Assembly: GCF_022354825.1 (NCBI RefSeq)
Contig: NZ_CP031168.1
Coordinates: 6,759,501-6,823,500 of the forward strand
Direction: 5' to 3'
Source: Paenibacillus sp. H1-7
Lineage (GTDB): Bacteria; Bacillota; Bacilli; Paenibacillales; NBRC-103111
DNA length: 64,000 nt
Below, piece after piece: positions 28,753 to 35,994 of the stretch (position 1 is the stretch's first letter; the number at the start of each line of letters is the position of its first letter). The translations under genes were made by a program, and so were the position numbers. A model generated the notes under the pieces. It ran no database searches, was not told the DNA's origin, and was given only the letters and a program-made list of their open reading frames with translations.

Positions 28753-30212
28753 TCCGCTCGATCAAAGCGAAATTTCTGGTCGGCTTCCTGATCATCTTTT
28801 CCGTGTCCTTGCTGCTGCTGAACCATTTTGTCGTACGTATCGTCGAATCTAGCAATGAGAACATCATTACCCAAGACCTTATCGCCTTGAAAAAGAACAG
28901 CAATGTGTACGTTAAGCAGATGTTTATGATCAATCACTATGCCAGTGATGAAATATATTTTCAGCAAATGTCCAAAGAGCTGGTCGACGAGCTTCGCCAC
29001 GTAAGCTCCAGTCACGTCAGCGCCTATTCCGTCCAGGGCGACAAGCTGCAATCGTCCGCAGGCTTCCCGTTGTCGCGTGAAGGCGATGAAGACCTTCACA
29101 ACGCTTTGAACGGGCAAACGTCTTTTACCGTCCAGTATTCCAACCGTGCCGCCGAAGTTTATTACTCGTATCCGGTGGAAATCGACGGCAAAAAGGTCGG
29201 TATACTGCGGTTCGTCAAAGATTTCTCTTTGCTTTATGAGCAAAGCAGGCACATTCTGGACTTTATTTTCTATGTTACGATCGCCATCTTTGCCGCCGCC
29301 TTTCTGTTCTCGTATATTTTATCGCGAAATATATCGATCCCCATTGTTCAGCTTACCAAAGCGTCCACGGATGTGACGAACGGGAATTTGGATACCCGCA
29401 TCGGCATTCGCCGCAGGGATGAAATCGGAAAGCTGGCGCATAACTTCAATCTGATGATTGAAAAAATCAACCGGCAAATCCGCACCATAGAGCGCGACCG
29501 CGATCGCTTGAACGAGCTGAACCTGCATCGCAAGCAATTTTACGACAATGTCACGCATGAGTTGAAAACGCCCTTGACCTCCATCCTCGGCTATGCGCAG
29601 CTGATTAAGGAGAACGGGCAGAGCGACGAGGCATTCTTTCGCAAAGGGATGAACCACATTATTGAAGAGAGCGACCGTCTTCACGGGATGGTGGTGAAGC
29701 TGTTGGAGCTGTCCAAGGAAGCCTCCATGGAAGAAGCGCCGCAGCTCGTCGAGGCCGGTTCCTTGCTGCACGGGGTGTGCGAGGGGATGGCTTTTAAAGC
29801 CGAGCGGTATAAAAAAACCATTGAATGCTCAGCAGGCCATGACCTGTGGGTTTACGCCAATTCGGAAAAGCTTAAGCAGCTGTTCATTAACCTTATCGAC
29901 AATGCAGTAAAATACGGAGCAGCTCATACGGTGATTGCCGTCTCAGGCATTCCTGCTGCGGACGGGATCCGATTCACCGTTACGAATCAGGGCGATACGA
30001 TCCCGCCCGATCAATGGAGCAAGCTGTTCGAGCCGTTTTATCGTGCCGGTCCGCGGGATGAAGATGAATCCGGAAGCCGCGGGCTCGGACTTAGCATATG
30101 CAAAGCTATTGTTGACGAGCATCAAGGAACGATCTCTATCGAGAGTGTAAATCATGAGACAACGGTAACGATTGTACTGCCTCATCACGAAAACACGGGG
30201 GAACCTGCATGA
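28749..30212 (+). CDS. Membrane sensor histidine kinase
   Basis: The product has 487 residues. A TM helix (about 9-29) and a second one (about 171-192) enclose an extracytoplasmic sensor domain of about 140 residues. HAMP follows (about 193-245), then HisKA with phospho-acceptor His270 (NVTHELKTPLTSILG), then an ATPase domain (NLIDNAVKYG, GSRGLGLSICKAIV). It autophosphorylates on His and passes the phosphate to the preceding regulator. The stop overlaps the start of the next gene (ATGA), a lipoprotein with a predicted beta-propeller, which may be an accessory sensor. Confidence 0.93.
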   Translation: MIRSIKAKFLVGFLIIFSVSLLLLNHFVVRIVESSNENIITQDLIALKKNSNVYVKQMFMINHYASDEIYFQQMSKELVDELRHVSSSHVSAYSVQGDKLQSSAGFPLSREGDEDLHNALNGQTSFTVQYSNRAAEVYYSYPVEIDGKKVGILRFVKDFSLLYEQSRHILDFIFYVTIAIFAAAFLFSYILSRNISIPIVQLTKASTDVTNGNLDTRIGIRRRDEIGKLAHNFNLMIEKINRQIRTIERDRDRLNELNLHRKQFYDNVTHELKTPLTSILGYAQLIKENGQSDEAFFRKGMNHIIEESDRLHGMVVKLLELSKEASMEEAPQLVEAGSLLHGVCEGMAFKAERYKKTIECSAGHDLWVYANSEKLKQLFINLIDNAVKYGAAHTVIAVSGIPAADGIRFTVTNQGDTIPPDQWSKLFEPFYRAGPRDEDESGSRGLGLSICKAIVDEHQGTISIESVNHETTVTIVLPHHENTGEPA

Positions 30213-31297
30213 TGAACCGGATGCTTGTCTGTATCGTGTTGCTAAGTCTGGTTTTGGCGGGATGCGCGCCATCTCTGAAATCCAAAACAATCATCATCCC
30301 CGAAACCGGGGATAGCGGCAGCTCTCCGGCGGCAAACGAAGCAATGGAATTGAGCGCCATTTATAAACTGTCGGAAAACGGGAATATTCTTGGCTGGCAA
30401 TCGAAGGATGAATTGCTAGGGACGATCTGGAAAACAAGCCGGAGCCGAAGCCTCGACCGAATCGATTATAAGCATAATTCCTACGAAACGTGGATCAATC
30501 TGGAAGGAAGTACGGAGATTCAAGGCTTATCGCCGGATGGATCGTTCGCCGTCTCCAGCGTTCAGGCTGATAGGAAAGAAACGATGAAGCTGCTTCGGCT
30601 AACCGGCTCCCAGCCCGTGGAAATCGGTGAATTATCTACGGAAGCGATGCGGGTCAGTATGCTGACCTGGTCGAATAACAGCCGTTATACGGCTTATAGC
30701 GAGCAAAAGACGGGACAAGCGGGAAGGGCTATCGCCGTTTACGATACTGCAGCCAATAAGATGAAGGAATATCCCATTCCCGATTGGAATGTGTTGGCGG
30801 TTAAAATATCGAACGACGGATCAAGCGCTCTTCTCGTACGATCGTCCGGCAGACAGTATTCCCTCGTTTACGGCAAGCTGGACGAAACCGGCTTCGCAAG
30901 CTTATACGAGCATGATATTGCCGGCGACTTCGGAACGTTCGATTTTATGAACGACGATCAAGTGATGCTCGTCGGTTCCAGCGGAGCTCTTATCGTGTTT
31001 GACCGCCGTAATAACACAACGAGCGTCGTGACGGAGCAAATCGGGAGCTTCCGGCTTTCGCCCGACCGAAAGATGATCGTTTATTCCAGAGGCCGCGACT
31101 CTCTCTATGTCGCCAAGGTGCAAGGAAACAGCTTGTTAAACGAAAAAGAGGTTTATAAAGGGATTGTGCCGTTCCAGCTGGAATGGAGTCCCGACAATAA
31201 AAAAATTGTGCTCAACGGCAATAAAGCCTATGAGCCGCGCCCCGTGGCTTCCGCTCAGGTCGTTGTAACGGATCCGCTCATACTGGAATTGAAATAA
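30209..31297 (+). CDS. Beta-propeller-like lipoprotein, third gene of the two-component operon
   Basis: The product has 362 residues with a lipoprotein signal (MMNRMLVCIVLLSLVLAGCAPS, lipobox LAGC), so it should be anchored on the outer face of the membrane. The body has repeated short strands with SPDGSFAVSS, TWSNNSRYTAY, LSPDRKMIVYSRG and EWSPDNKKIVLNG. These are the WSPDGK-like turns of TolB/WD40-type propellers. The gene overlaps the kinase by four bases and is followed by a hairpin, so it ends the operon. I infer a role in sensing or modulating the kinase; no enzyme motif is visible. Confidence 0.75.
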   Translation: MMNRMLVCIVLLSLVLAGCAPSLKSKTIIIPETGDSGSSPAANEAMELSAIYKLSENGNILGWQSKDELLGTIWKTSRSRSLDRIDYKHNSYETWINLEGSTEIQGLSPDGSFAVSSVQADRKETMKLLRLTGSQPVEIGELSTEAMRVSMLTWSNNSRYTAYSEQKTGQAGRAIAVYDTAANKMKEYPIPDWNVLAVKISNDGSSALLVRSSGRQYSLVYGKLDETGFASLYEHDIAGDFGTFDFMNDDQVMLVGSSGALIVFDRRNNTTSVVTEQIGSFRLSPDRKMIVYSRGRDSLYVAKVQGNSLLNEKEVYKGIVPFQLEWSPDNKKIVLNGNKAYEPRPVASAQVVVTDPLILELK

Positions 31298-31299
31298 GA

Positions 31300-31341
31300 C
31301 ATCCCCGTTTATCGCCGCGGCGTTAGACGGGGATGCGTTTG
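31300..31341 (+). terminator. Hairpin after the two-component/lipoprotein operon
   Basis: CATCCCCGT (31300-31308) pairs with ACGGGGATG (31327-31335). An inner CGCCGCGGCG adds structure. The following T run is short (CGTTTGTT), so termination is probable rather than certain. Confidence 0.6.
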
Positions 31342-31489
31342 TTATGCAGGGATGGATAGGGTTTAACGCGCTGGTATCGCCGGCCGCTGTTACACTTTGT
31401 TTACAAGTTGGAGACATGCTGTACACATCTTTGCTTTAGGATAGGAGTCGTTCATGATCCTCTGATGACGCAAAGGAGAGTACACCCCT

Positions 31490-32392
31490 ATGCAAATGAA
31501 ACGTCAAGCTATCCTTCTGTTAAGCTTCGCCCTTCTATTGACATCGGCTGCTTGCAGCAGCAGCGAAAGCGCAACGAATACCAATGGTACGGCGGCTTCG
31601 ACCGACCGTAGCAAAAGCGCAGATACCGGCTCCAAACAGCAGGAGCCGGGCAGCAAGGAAGCCGCCGACAAGCCGGCTGACGCTGGAAGCACCGATAGCG
31701 GTGCAGCGGCGGGCACTTCGTCCGCAATCCAGGGAGCCGGATCGCAGTCGGCTTCTTCGGCGGACGGCGGCACGGCGGCTGCAAGCTCCGGCGAGCCGCA
31801 GCAGAGCGCGCCAGAGGCATCGCAGCGCGATGGCGCCTCTCAGGCGGCTGGCTCCAGCGCACCTCGCCCAGTCGCTCCCGCGGCTTCGCAGCGCGGCGGT
31901 GCTTCCCGCGCTGCAGCTTCTGCCGAGGCTCCGCAGCCGGTTCCTGCTGCTTCGACGCGCGACGGCGCTTCTCGCGCTGCAGCTTCTGCCGAGGCTCCGC
32001 AGCCGGTTCCTACTGCCTCGCCGCGCGACAGCGCTTCTCGCGATGCAGCTTCTGCCGGGGCTCCGCAGCCGGTTCCTGCTACCTCGCAGCGCGACGGCGC
32101 TTCTCAGGCGGCTGGCTCCGCTGAGCCTCGGCCCGTCGCTCCCGAGGCCTCGAAGCGGGACGGCGCTTCTCAGGCGGCTGGCTCCGCTGAGCCTCGGCCC
32201 GTTGCTCCCGAGGCCTCGCAGCGCGACAGCGCCTCTCGGGCGGCTGGCTCCGCTGAGCCGCAGCCCGTTGCTCCCGAGGCCTCGCAGCGCGACGGCGCCT
32301 CTCGGGCGGCTGGCTCCGCTGAGCCGCAGCCGGTCGCGCCGGATACTCCGCCGACGGTTCCTTCCGCCATCCCGTCCTCGAACGGGGGCTAA
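31490..32392 (+). CDS. Low-complexity lipoprotein-like protein with 22-residue tandem repeats
   Basis: The product has 300 residues. The start ATG follows AAAGGAGA. It has an N-terminal signal (MKRQAILLLSFALLLTSAAC); the lipobox is poor because Ser precedes AAC. After a Ser/Thr/Asn-rich stretch come eight tandem units of 22 residues (residues 114-289) of the form DGASxAAGSAEPxPVAPEASQR. They are rich in Ala, Ser, Pro, Glu and Arg and nearly free of hydrophobic residues, and are probably extended and disordered. It may act as a wall-spanning spacer. No family is recognised. A terminator follows, so it is transcribed alone. Repeat number probably varies between strains by slippage. Confidence 0.7.
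   Translation: MQMKRQAILLLSFALLLTSAACSSSESATNTNGTAASTDRSKSADTGSKQQEPGSKEAADKPADAGSTDSGAAAGTSSAIQGAGSQSASSADGGTAAASSGEPQQSAPEASQRDGASQAAGSSAPRPVAPAASQRGGASRAAASAEAPQPVPAASTRDGASRAAASAEAPQPVPTASPRDSASRDAASAGAPQPVPATSQRDGASQAAGSAEPRPVAPEASKRDGASQAAGSAEPRPVAPEASQRDSASRAAGSAEPQPVAPEASQRDGASRAAGSAEPQPVAPDTPPTVPSAIPSSNGG
31829..32356 (+). repeat. Eight tandem 66-bp coding repeats
   Basis: Eight units of 66 bp encode the 22-residue repeats of the lipoprotein-like gene. The fifth to eighth units are most alike (ggcgctt/cctctcaggcggctgg... patterns). The first four have drifted, three of them with AEAPQPVP or AGAPQPVP in place of AEPxPVAP. Confidence 0.85.
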
Positions 32393-32476
32393 CGGAGCAG
32401 CAAGTCCGCCGCCATTGCGCTGCTCGCTGCCCTGTCATTGGCCCCCCCAGCGCTTTAGCATCCACTTCAGAATGAA

Positions 32477-32523
32477 AAAAAGTATCGAATAAGGCCATCC
32501 GCCTTGCTCGATACTTTTTTTGA
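32477..32523. terminator. Bidirectional intrinsic terminator
   Basis: AGTATCGA (32483-32490), preceded by a run of A, pairs with TCGATACT (32510-32517), which is followed by six more T. An inner AAGG/CCTT stem tightens the loop. It ends transcription of the repeat lipoprotein. Confidence 0.88.
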
Positions 32524-32561
32524 GTTGGTTCTTTTCCTCTCACCTTTTGTTTTAAAAACGA

Positions 32562-32614
32562 TTGACACCCGTTAGAAAATGTGCAAGAATGATTCCTAAC
32601 TAATATTAGTTAGG
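32562..32614 (+). promoter_or_regulatory. Promoter and 20-bp palindromic operator of the SMR pair
   Basis: TTGACA (32562-32567) and AAGAAT (32585-32590) are separated by exactly 17 bases. At 32595-32614, CCTAACTAATATTAGTTAGG is a perfect 20-bp palindrome covering the expected transcription start. A dimeric repressor, most likely of the TetR type, should bind there. I see no guanidine riboswitch between it and the first gene, although YkkC/YkkD homologues often have one. Confidence 0.75.
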
Positions 32615-32728
32615 TAACTCTTTCTTGCGTGCAAAAGCAGCCAGTAAAGGAAATAATGTTTTAAATGATAGGATATTTATTGGCGCAGACTCGCAAAATA
32701 TACAAAGAGCCTAAGGAGGAACGGGGTC

Positions 32729-33067
32729 ATGAACAACAACTGGCTTAAAGTAGTTATTGCGGCTGTTTTCGAAGTATTCTGGGTTATCGGACTAAAGCAC
32801 TCTTACAATGTGTGGACTTGGATCGGTACGGCTATCGCTATTTACGTGAGCTTTTACCTTATGATTGTTGCCAGCCGACAGCTGCCGGTCAGCACGGTAT
32901 ATGCCGTTTTCGTCGGGCTTGGAACCGCCGGAACGGTGCTCGCGGAAATTGTTCTGTTCGATGAGCCGGTCAAAGCAGTCAAAATCGTGCTCATTCTGCT
33001 TCTGCTCGCCGGTGTCGTCGGACTGAAGCTTGTAACGAAAAGTAAAGAAACCGCGGAAGGAGGCTGA
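32729..33067 (+). CDS. SMR family efflux subunit, YkkC-like
   Basis: This is a four-helix membrane protein of 112 residues after TAAGGAGG. It has the SMR pattern: a membrane glutamate in helix 1 (VIAAVFEVFWVIGLKHS), then LPVSTVYAVFVGLGTAGTVLAEIVLFDEPV. It lies five bases before a second SMR gene. Such pairs form a heterodimer (YkkCD type) that exports cationic drugs or guanidinium in exchange for protons. The promoter carries a repressor-like palindrome, so expression is probably induced by substrate. Confidence 0.88.
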   Translation: MNNNWLKVVIAAVFEVFWVIGLKHSYNVWTWIGTAIAIYVSFYLMIVASRQLPVSTVYAVFVGLGTAGTVLAEIVLFDEPVKAVKIVLILLLLAGVVGLKLVTKSKETAEGG

Positions 33068-33072
33068 TTCTG

Positions 33073-33387
33073 ATGCCATGGGTATATCTTGTATTGGCCG
33101 GTATTTTCGAAATGTTCGGTGTTACAACCATTAACAAACTGAATCAAGAGCGAAATTTTCAATCGTTAGCGTTGATGCTCGGCGCATTCGGCGCAAGCTT
33201 CCTGTTCCTTGCTCTCGCAATGAAATCACTGCCGATGGGAACGGCTTACGCCGTCTGGACAGGAATTGGCGCGTCCGGAGGCGCGATATTAAGTATGGTG
33301 CTATACCGCGAATCCAAAGACATTAAGCGCATATTGTTCATTGCGATGGTTCTCGTTGCCGCGGTCGGCTTGAAGCTCGTATCTTAA
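33073..33387 (+). CDS. SMR family efflux subunit, YkkD-like
   Basis: This is a four-helix membrane protein of 104 residues after GGAGG. The helix 1 glutamate is in LVLAGIFEMFGVTTINKL, and the family signature is LPMGTAYAVWTGIGASGGAI. It forms the partner of the preceding subunit; the gap of five bases argues for one mRNA. A terminator follows at 33457. Confidence 0.88.
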   Translation: MPWVYLVLAGIFEMFGVTTINKLNQERNFQSLALMLGAFGASFLFLALAMKSLPMGTAYAVWTGIGASGGAILSMVLYRESKDIKRILFIAMVLVAAVGLKLVS

Positions 33388-33456
33388 ATTATCGAACATC
33401 AATTGATTATCGAACTTATTGTAACCAATTTTAATAACTTCATAAAGCATAAAACA

Positions 33457-33493
33457 AGGTCAGTACCCTATTCTGGTGCTGACCTGTTTTTTT
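33457..33493 (+). terminator. Intrinsic terminator after the SMR pair
   Basis: AGGTCAG (33457-33463) pairs with CTGACCT (33479-33485), with further ACC/GGT pairing inside. A T run follows. Confidence 0.85.
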
Positions 33494-33554
33494 CCAATAT
33501 CCTTATGCATCAAGACCTCCGGTTTCTTCGCTTTCTTGAGAGAGTGCCTGTTCC

Positions 33555-33965
33555 TTATGTGTAATTATACGCTGTCTCCACCGTACCGTCTTTGCGGTGA
33601 ATGATCGCCGACTTGTTGCTATCGGATGCCCAGGCTCTCGCTTGCTCTACCGCCTCTGCCTTTGTTTCCGCAGTAAGCCGCGCGCGGACGGCGCCTTCTT
33701 CCTTCACAGCCCATCCGTCCTTGCAAGGAACGACATGGAGGTTGGAGGCGCTCCCCTCCCGCTTCAGCCGGTGCTCGTCACCATGGCGATGGTGAAGCGG
33801 ATGGTCGTCATTCCATTCTTTTGCCTTTGCCGTAGCTATCGCAATTGCACGGCCCTCCTCATAGCCTTCTTCCAGTAAAGCGTTAGCAATCTCGATTGCT
33901 TTGTTTCTTACTCGCGGCTCCAAATTTTTCATGGAAACGGGGTAATCGTTTTTTCTCCACGGCAT
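33555..33965 (-). CDS. YdaT-like protein (ChaB-like N-terminus plus DUF2188 C-terminus)
   Basis: This is a soluble protein of 136 residues after GGAGGG. The N-terminal part (MPWRKNDYPVSMKNLEPRVR, then AIEIANALLEEGYEEGRAI) matches the ChaB-like start of Bacillus YdaT. The C-terminal part (LHVVPCKDGWAVKEEGAVRA, SAIIHRKDGTVETAYNY) is a DUF2188 domain. In Bacillus such genes belong to the general stress response; the biochemical role is unknown. The gene stands alone, convergent with the SMR pair. Confidence 0.85.
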   Translation of the reverse strand: MPWRKNDYPVSMKNLEPRVRNKAIEIANALLEEGYEEGRAIAIATAKAKEWNDDHPLHHRHGDEHRLKREGSASNLHVVPCKDGWAVKEEGAVRARLTAETKAEAVEQARAWASDSNKSAIIHRKDGTVETAYNYT

Positions 33966-34181
33966 AGTCTGTCCCTCCTCTGATGTTGGGTGATGGTTGT
34001 CCTACCATTACTTAGCCTGTTCATTACATATCGAAACAAACCAATCCGATAGGACAGAACCAGCGGCGGACAAGGGATGGGGAGTATTGGAGCGATTCGC
34101 CGTAGAAAAGCTCGGTGGTCTTGGGCTTATTTCTTTACTTTTTGTGAAGGAAGACGCTCCGAATTGTAGGCCTTTTTCACC

Positions 34182-34408
34182 AAATAGCGGAACGTAGGTC
34201 CGATCACTTGACTACGAGCATCGATGCGGACCGTACATCCGCTATTTCTCTAAAATCTTGCAGTCCCCCCTGCCTGCGGACATAAGATCCGTTATTCCCC
34301 TCATTTTCGTCGAAAATCAATGCGTTATGAACGAATAACGGCTCTCAAGTCCGATCACTCCCCGCTTGGGGGCTTTTTTCGCCAAATAGCGGACCGTAAG
34401 TCCGATCC
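34182..34408. repeat. Array of five short intergenic repeats in a 475-bp gene-free stretch
   Basis: No gene is seen between 33966 and 34440. Five copies of a 20-26 base element occur: AATAGCGGAACGTAGGTCCG (near 34183) and its like near 34335 and 34384 in direct orientation, plus two inverted copies ending TCCGCTATT (near 34247) and TCCGTTATT (near 34296). Neighbouring opposite copies can pair into long hairpins. A CCCC-GCTT-GGGG hairpin with a T run lies at about 34359-34379. Similar motifs look like dispersed intergenic repeats of this bacterial group. Confidence 0.65.
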
Positions 34409-34440
34409 CTTTACAAATCCATCCGGTGCCTTGGGGATCA

Positions 34441-35979
34441 TCACGTATTCGCGTTTTCTTTCCTCTTATCCTCGTAATTCAATTTAACGGTCGTATTCAT
34501 CGGGAGGCGATCCTCTTTGGCCATCGACCACAGGAGCAGCTTTCGTTCGAGCTCGCGGACGATAGCGTCATAGGCAGGATCGCCGAACCGGTTCGTCAGC
34601 TCGTGGGGGTCGTTCTTCAAGTCGTACAGCTCCCCTTCTCCGTTCGCGTAGACGTTCAGCTTCCAGTCGCGGGTGCGGATGCTTTTCCCTTTGCCCAGCC
34701 AGGCATCCCGGTAAGCGCACCAAACAAAGTACCGCTCGTCGAGCGGATGCTCCGGCCGGCCCGTAATATCAGACAGCTTCGGCGGCTCTCCCTCTTCCCC
34801 GCTTTCCATGACCACATACTCCCGAGGGACGTATTCCTGCTCCGAGCGAAGGAAGGGTGCGAGGCTCCTGCCTTGGCATCCGTATGGAACCGGTACACCC
34901 GCCATATCCAGCAAAGTCGGCATGACGTCAACCAGCTCGACCATATGGCCGGTTCGCTTCGGTCCCTTGTAACCCGGGGTATAGACGATAAATGGAACAT
35001 GCGTAAACGAATCATAGAACCCGTTATGCTTCTGGATGAGCCCGTGCGCCCCCATGGAATCTCCGTGATCGGAGGTGAAGATGATCATCGTATGTTCCAT
35101 TAAACCGAGCGATTCCATCTTGGCGAAAATAGTCGCGAGCGTGTCGTCGATAAACCGGATCATGCCGTAGTGAATGGCCCGTACCTTGCGGAGCAATTCG
35201 TCGTCGGCGCGATCCATCGCGTCCATCACGTGCATGACCTTCTGCCTCTCCGGCTTGCCATCCAGATTGTCCTTTGGCGGCAAAGGCACATCGGCCGGGT
35301 CGATCATACTGGCGTAAGGCTCCGGCACCTGGTACGGAGTATGCGGATCCGGGAACGACAGCCACGTGAAGAACGGCTTCTCGGGATCTCTCCCCTTCTC
35401 CAAGTAGTCAACCATCGCTTGGCCGAGGAGGTAGGTACCGCAATGCTCCGGCCTGGCCGGATTTGCGCCATGTCCGAGCGGGCTGTTCCAGCAGTTGCGC
35501 TGTGCCCATTCATGAGCCGTGATACATTCGGGATCGTTGCGATGCCCGTCGACCATATGGCCGTGATCGGCAAGACGGACATGATCGAATACTTGCCGCA
35601 GCAGACTCGCCTTCTCGGGAACGGAGCCTGGATAGTACGATTGGGCCGCGTTGTTCATGAACGCGTGATTTTTCCCGATAATCGCTGTCTGGTAGCCGTT
35701 CTCCTTCAACACCTGAGGCAGCGTCGTTTCGTTCGGGTTGATCAGCATATGATTCGCATGCACGCCGATAGTCGATGCGTAACGGCCCGTAAACATGGAT
35801 GAACGCGAGGGCGAGCATGCCGGATAGTTGCAGAACGCAAGCTCGAACACGACCCCCTTCTCAGCAAGACGCTCCAAAGCTGGGGTTTGCAGTACCGGAT
35901 TGCCGTACAAGCTTAACGTTTCCGCCGTTTGCTGGTCGGTTTGAATAAGTAGAATGTTAGGTCTGAACATCTGGCTCAC
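34441..35979 (-). CDS. Sulfatase, Cys-type (formylglycine-dependent)
   Basis: The product has 512 residues after AAGGAG. The metal-binding start is ILLIQTDQQTAETLSLYGNP. Cys55 lies in the sulfatase signature ACSPSRSSMFTGR and should be oxidised to formylglycine. IIIFTSDHGDSMGAHGL gives further metal ligands. No signal peptide is present, so it probably works in the cytoplasm. The gene follows a solute-binding protein gene by 15 bases, so one operon likely imports and desulfates a glycan fragment. No formylglycine-generating or anSME gene is in the window. The precise sulfate ester is unknown. Confidence 0.9.
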   Translation of the reverse strand: MSQMFRPNILLIQTDQQTAETLSLYGNPVLQTPALERLAEKGVVFELAFCNYPACSPSRSSMFTGRYASTIGVHANHMLINPNETTLPQVLKENGYQTAIIGKNHAFMNNAAQSYYPGSVPEKASLLRQVFDHVRLADHGHMVDGHRNDPECITAHEWAQRNCWNSPLGHGANPARPEHCGTYLLGQAMVDYLEKGRDPEKPFFTWLSFPDPHTPYQVPEPYASMIDPADVPLPPKDNLDGKPERQKVMHVMDAMDRADDELLRKVRAIHYGMIRFIDDTLATIFAKMESLGLMEHTMIIFTSDHGDSMGAHGLIQKHNGFYDSFTHVPFIVYTPGYKGPKRTGHMVELVDVMPTLLDMAGVPVPYGCQGRSLAPFLRSEQEYVPREYVVMESGEEGEPPKLSDITGRPEHPLDERYFVWCAYRDAWLGKGKSIRTRDWKLNVYANGEGELYDLKNDPHELTNRFGDPAYDAIVRELERKLLLWSMAKEDRLPMNTTVKLNYEDKRKENANT

Positions 35980-35994
35980 TCCTTGTCTATTTTG

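Noticed and set aside
31584..32492. Long Arg/Leu/Pro-rich frame overlapping the repeat lipoprotein, and similar frames on the other strand
   Set aside because: These arise from the G+C-rich 66-bp repeat read in other frames. They have no ribosome site and no signal, unlike the lipoprotein frame.
32597..32728. Possible guanidine riboswitch before the YkkC/YkkD-like genes
   Set aside because: I could not find the conserved ACGR loops or the core of the ykkC motif, and the promoter has an operator-like palindrome instead.
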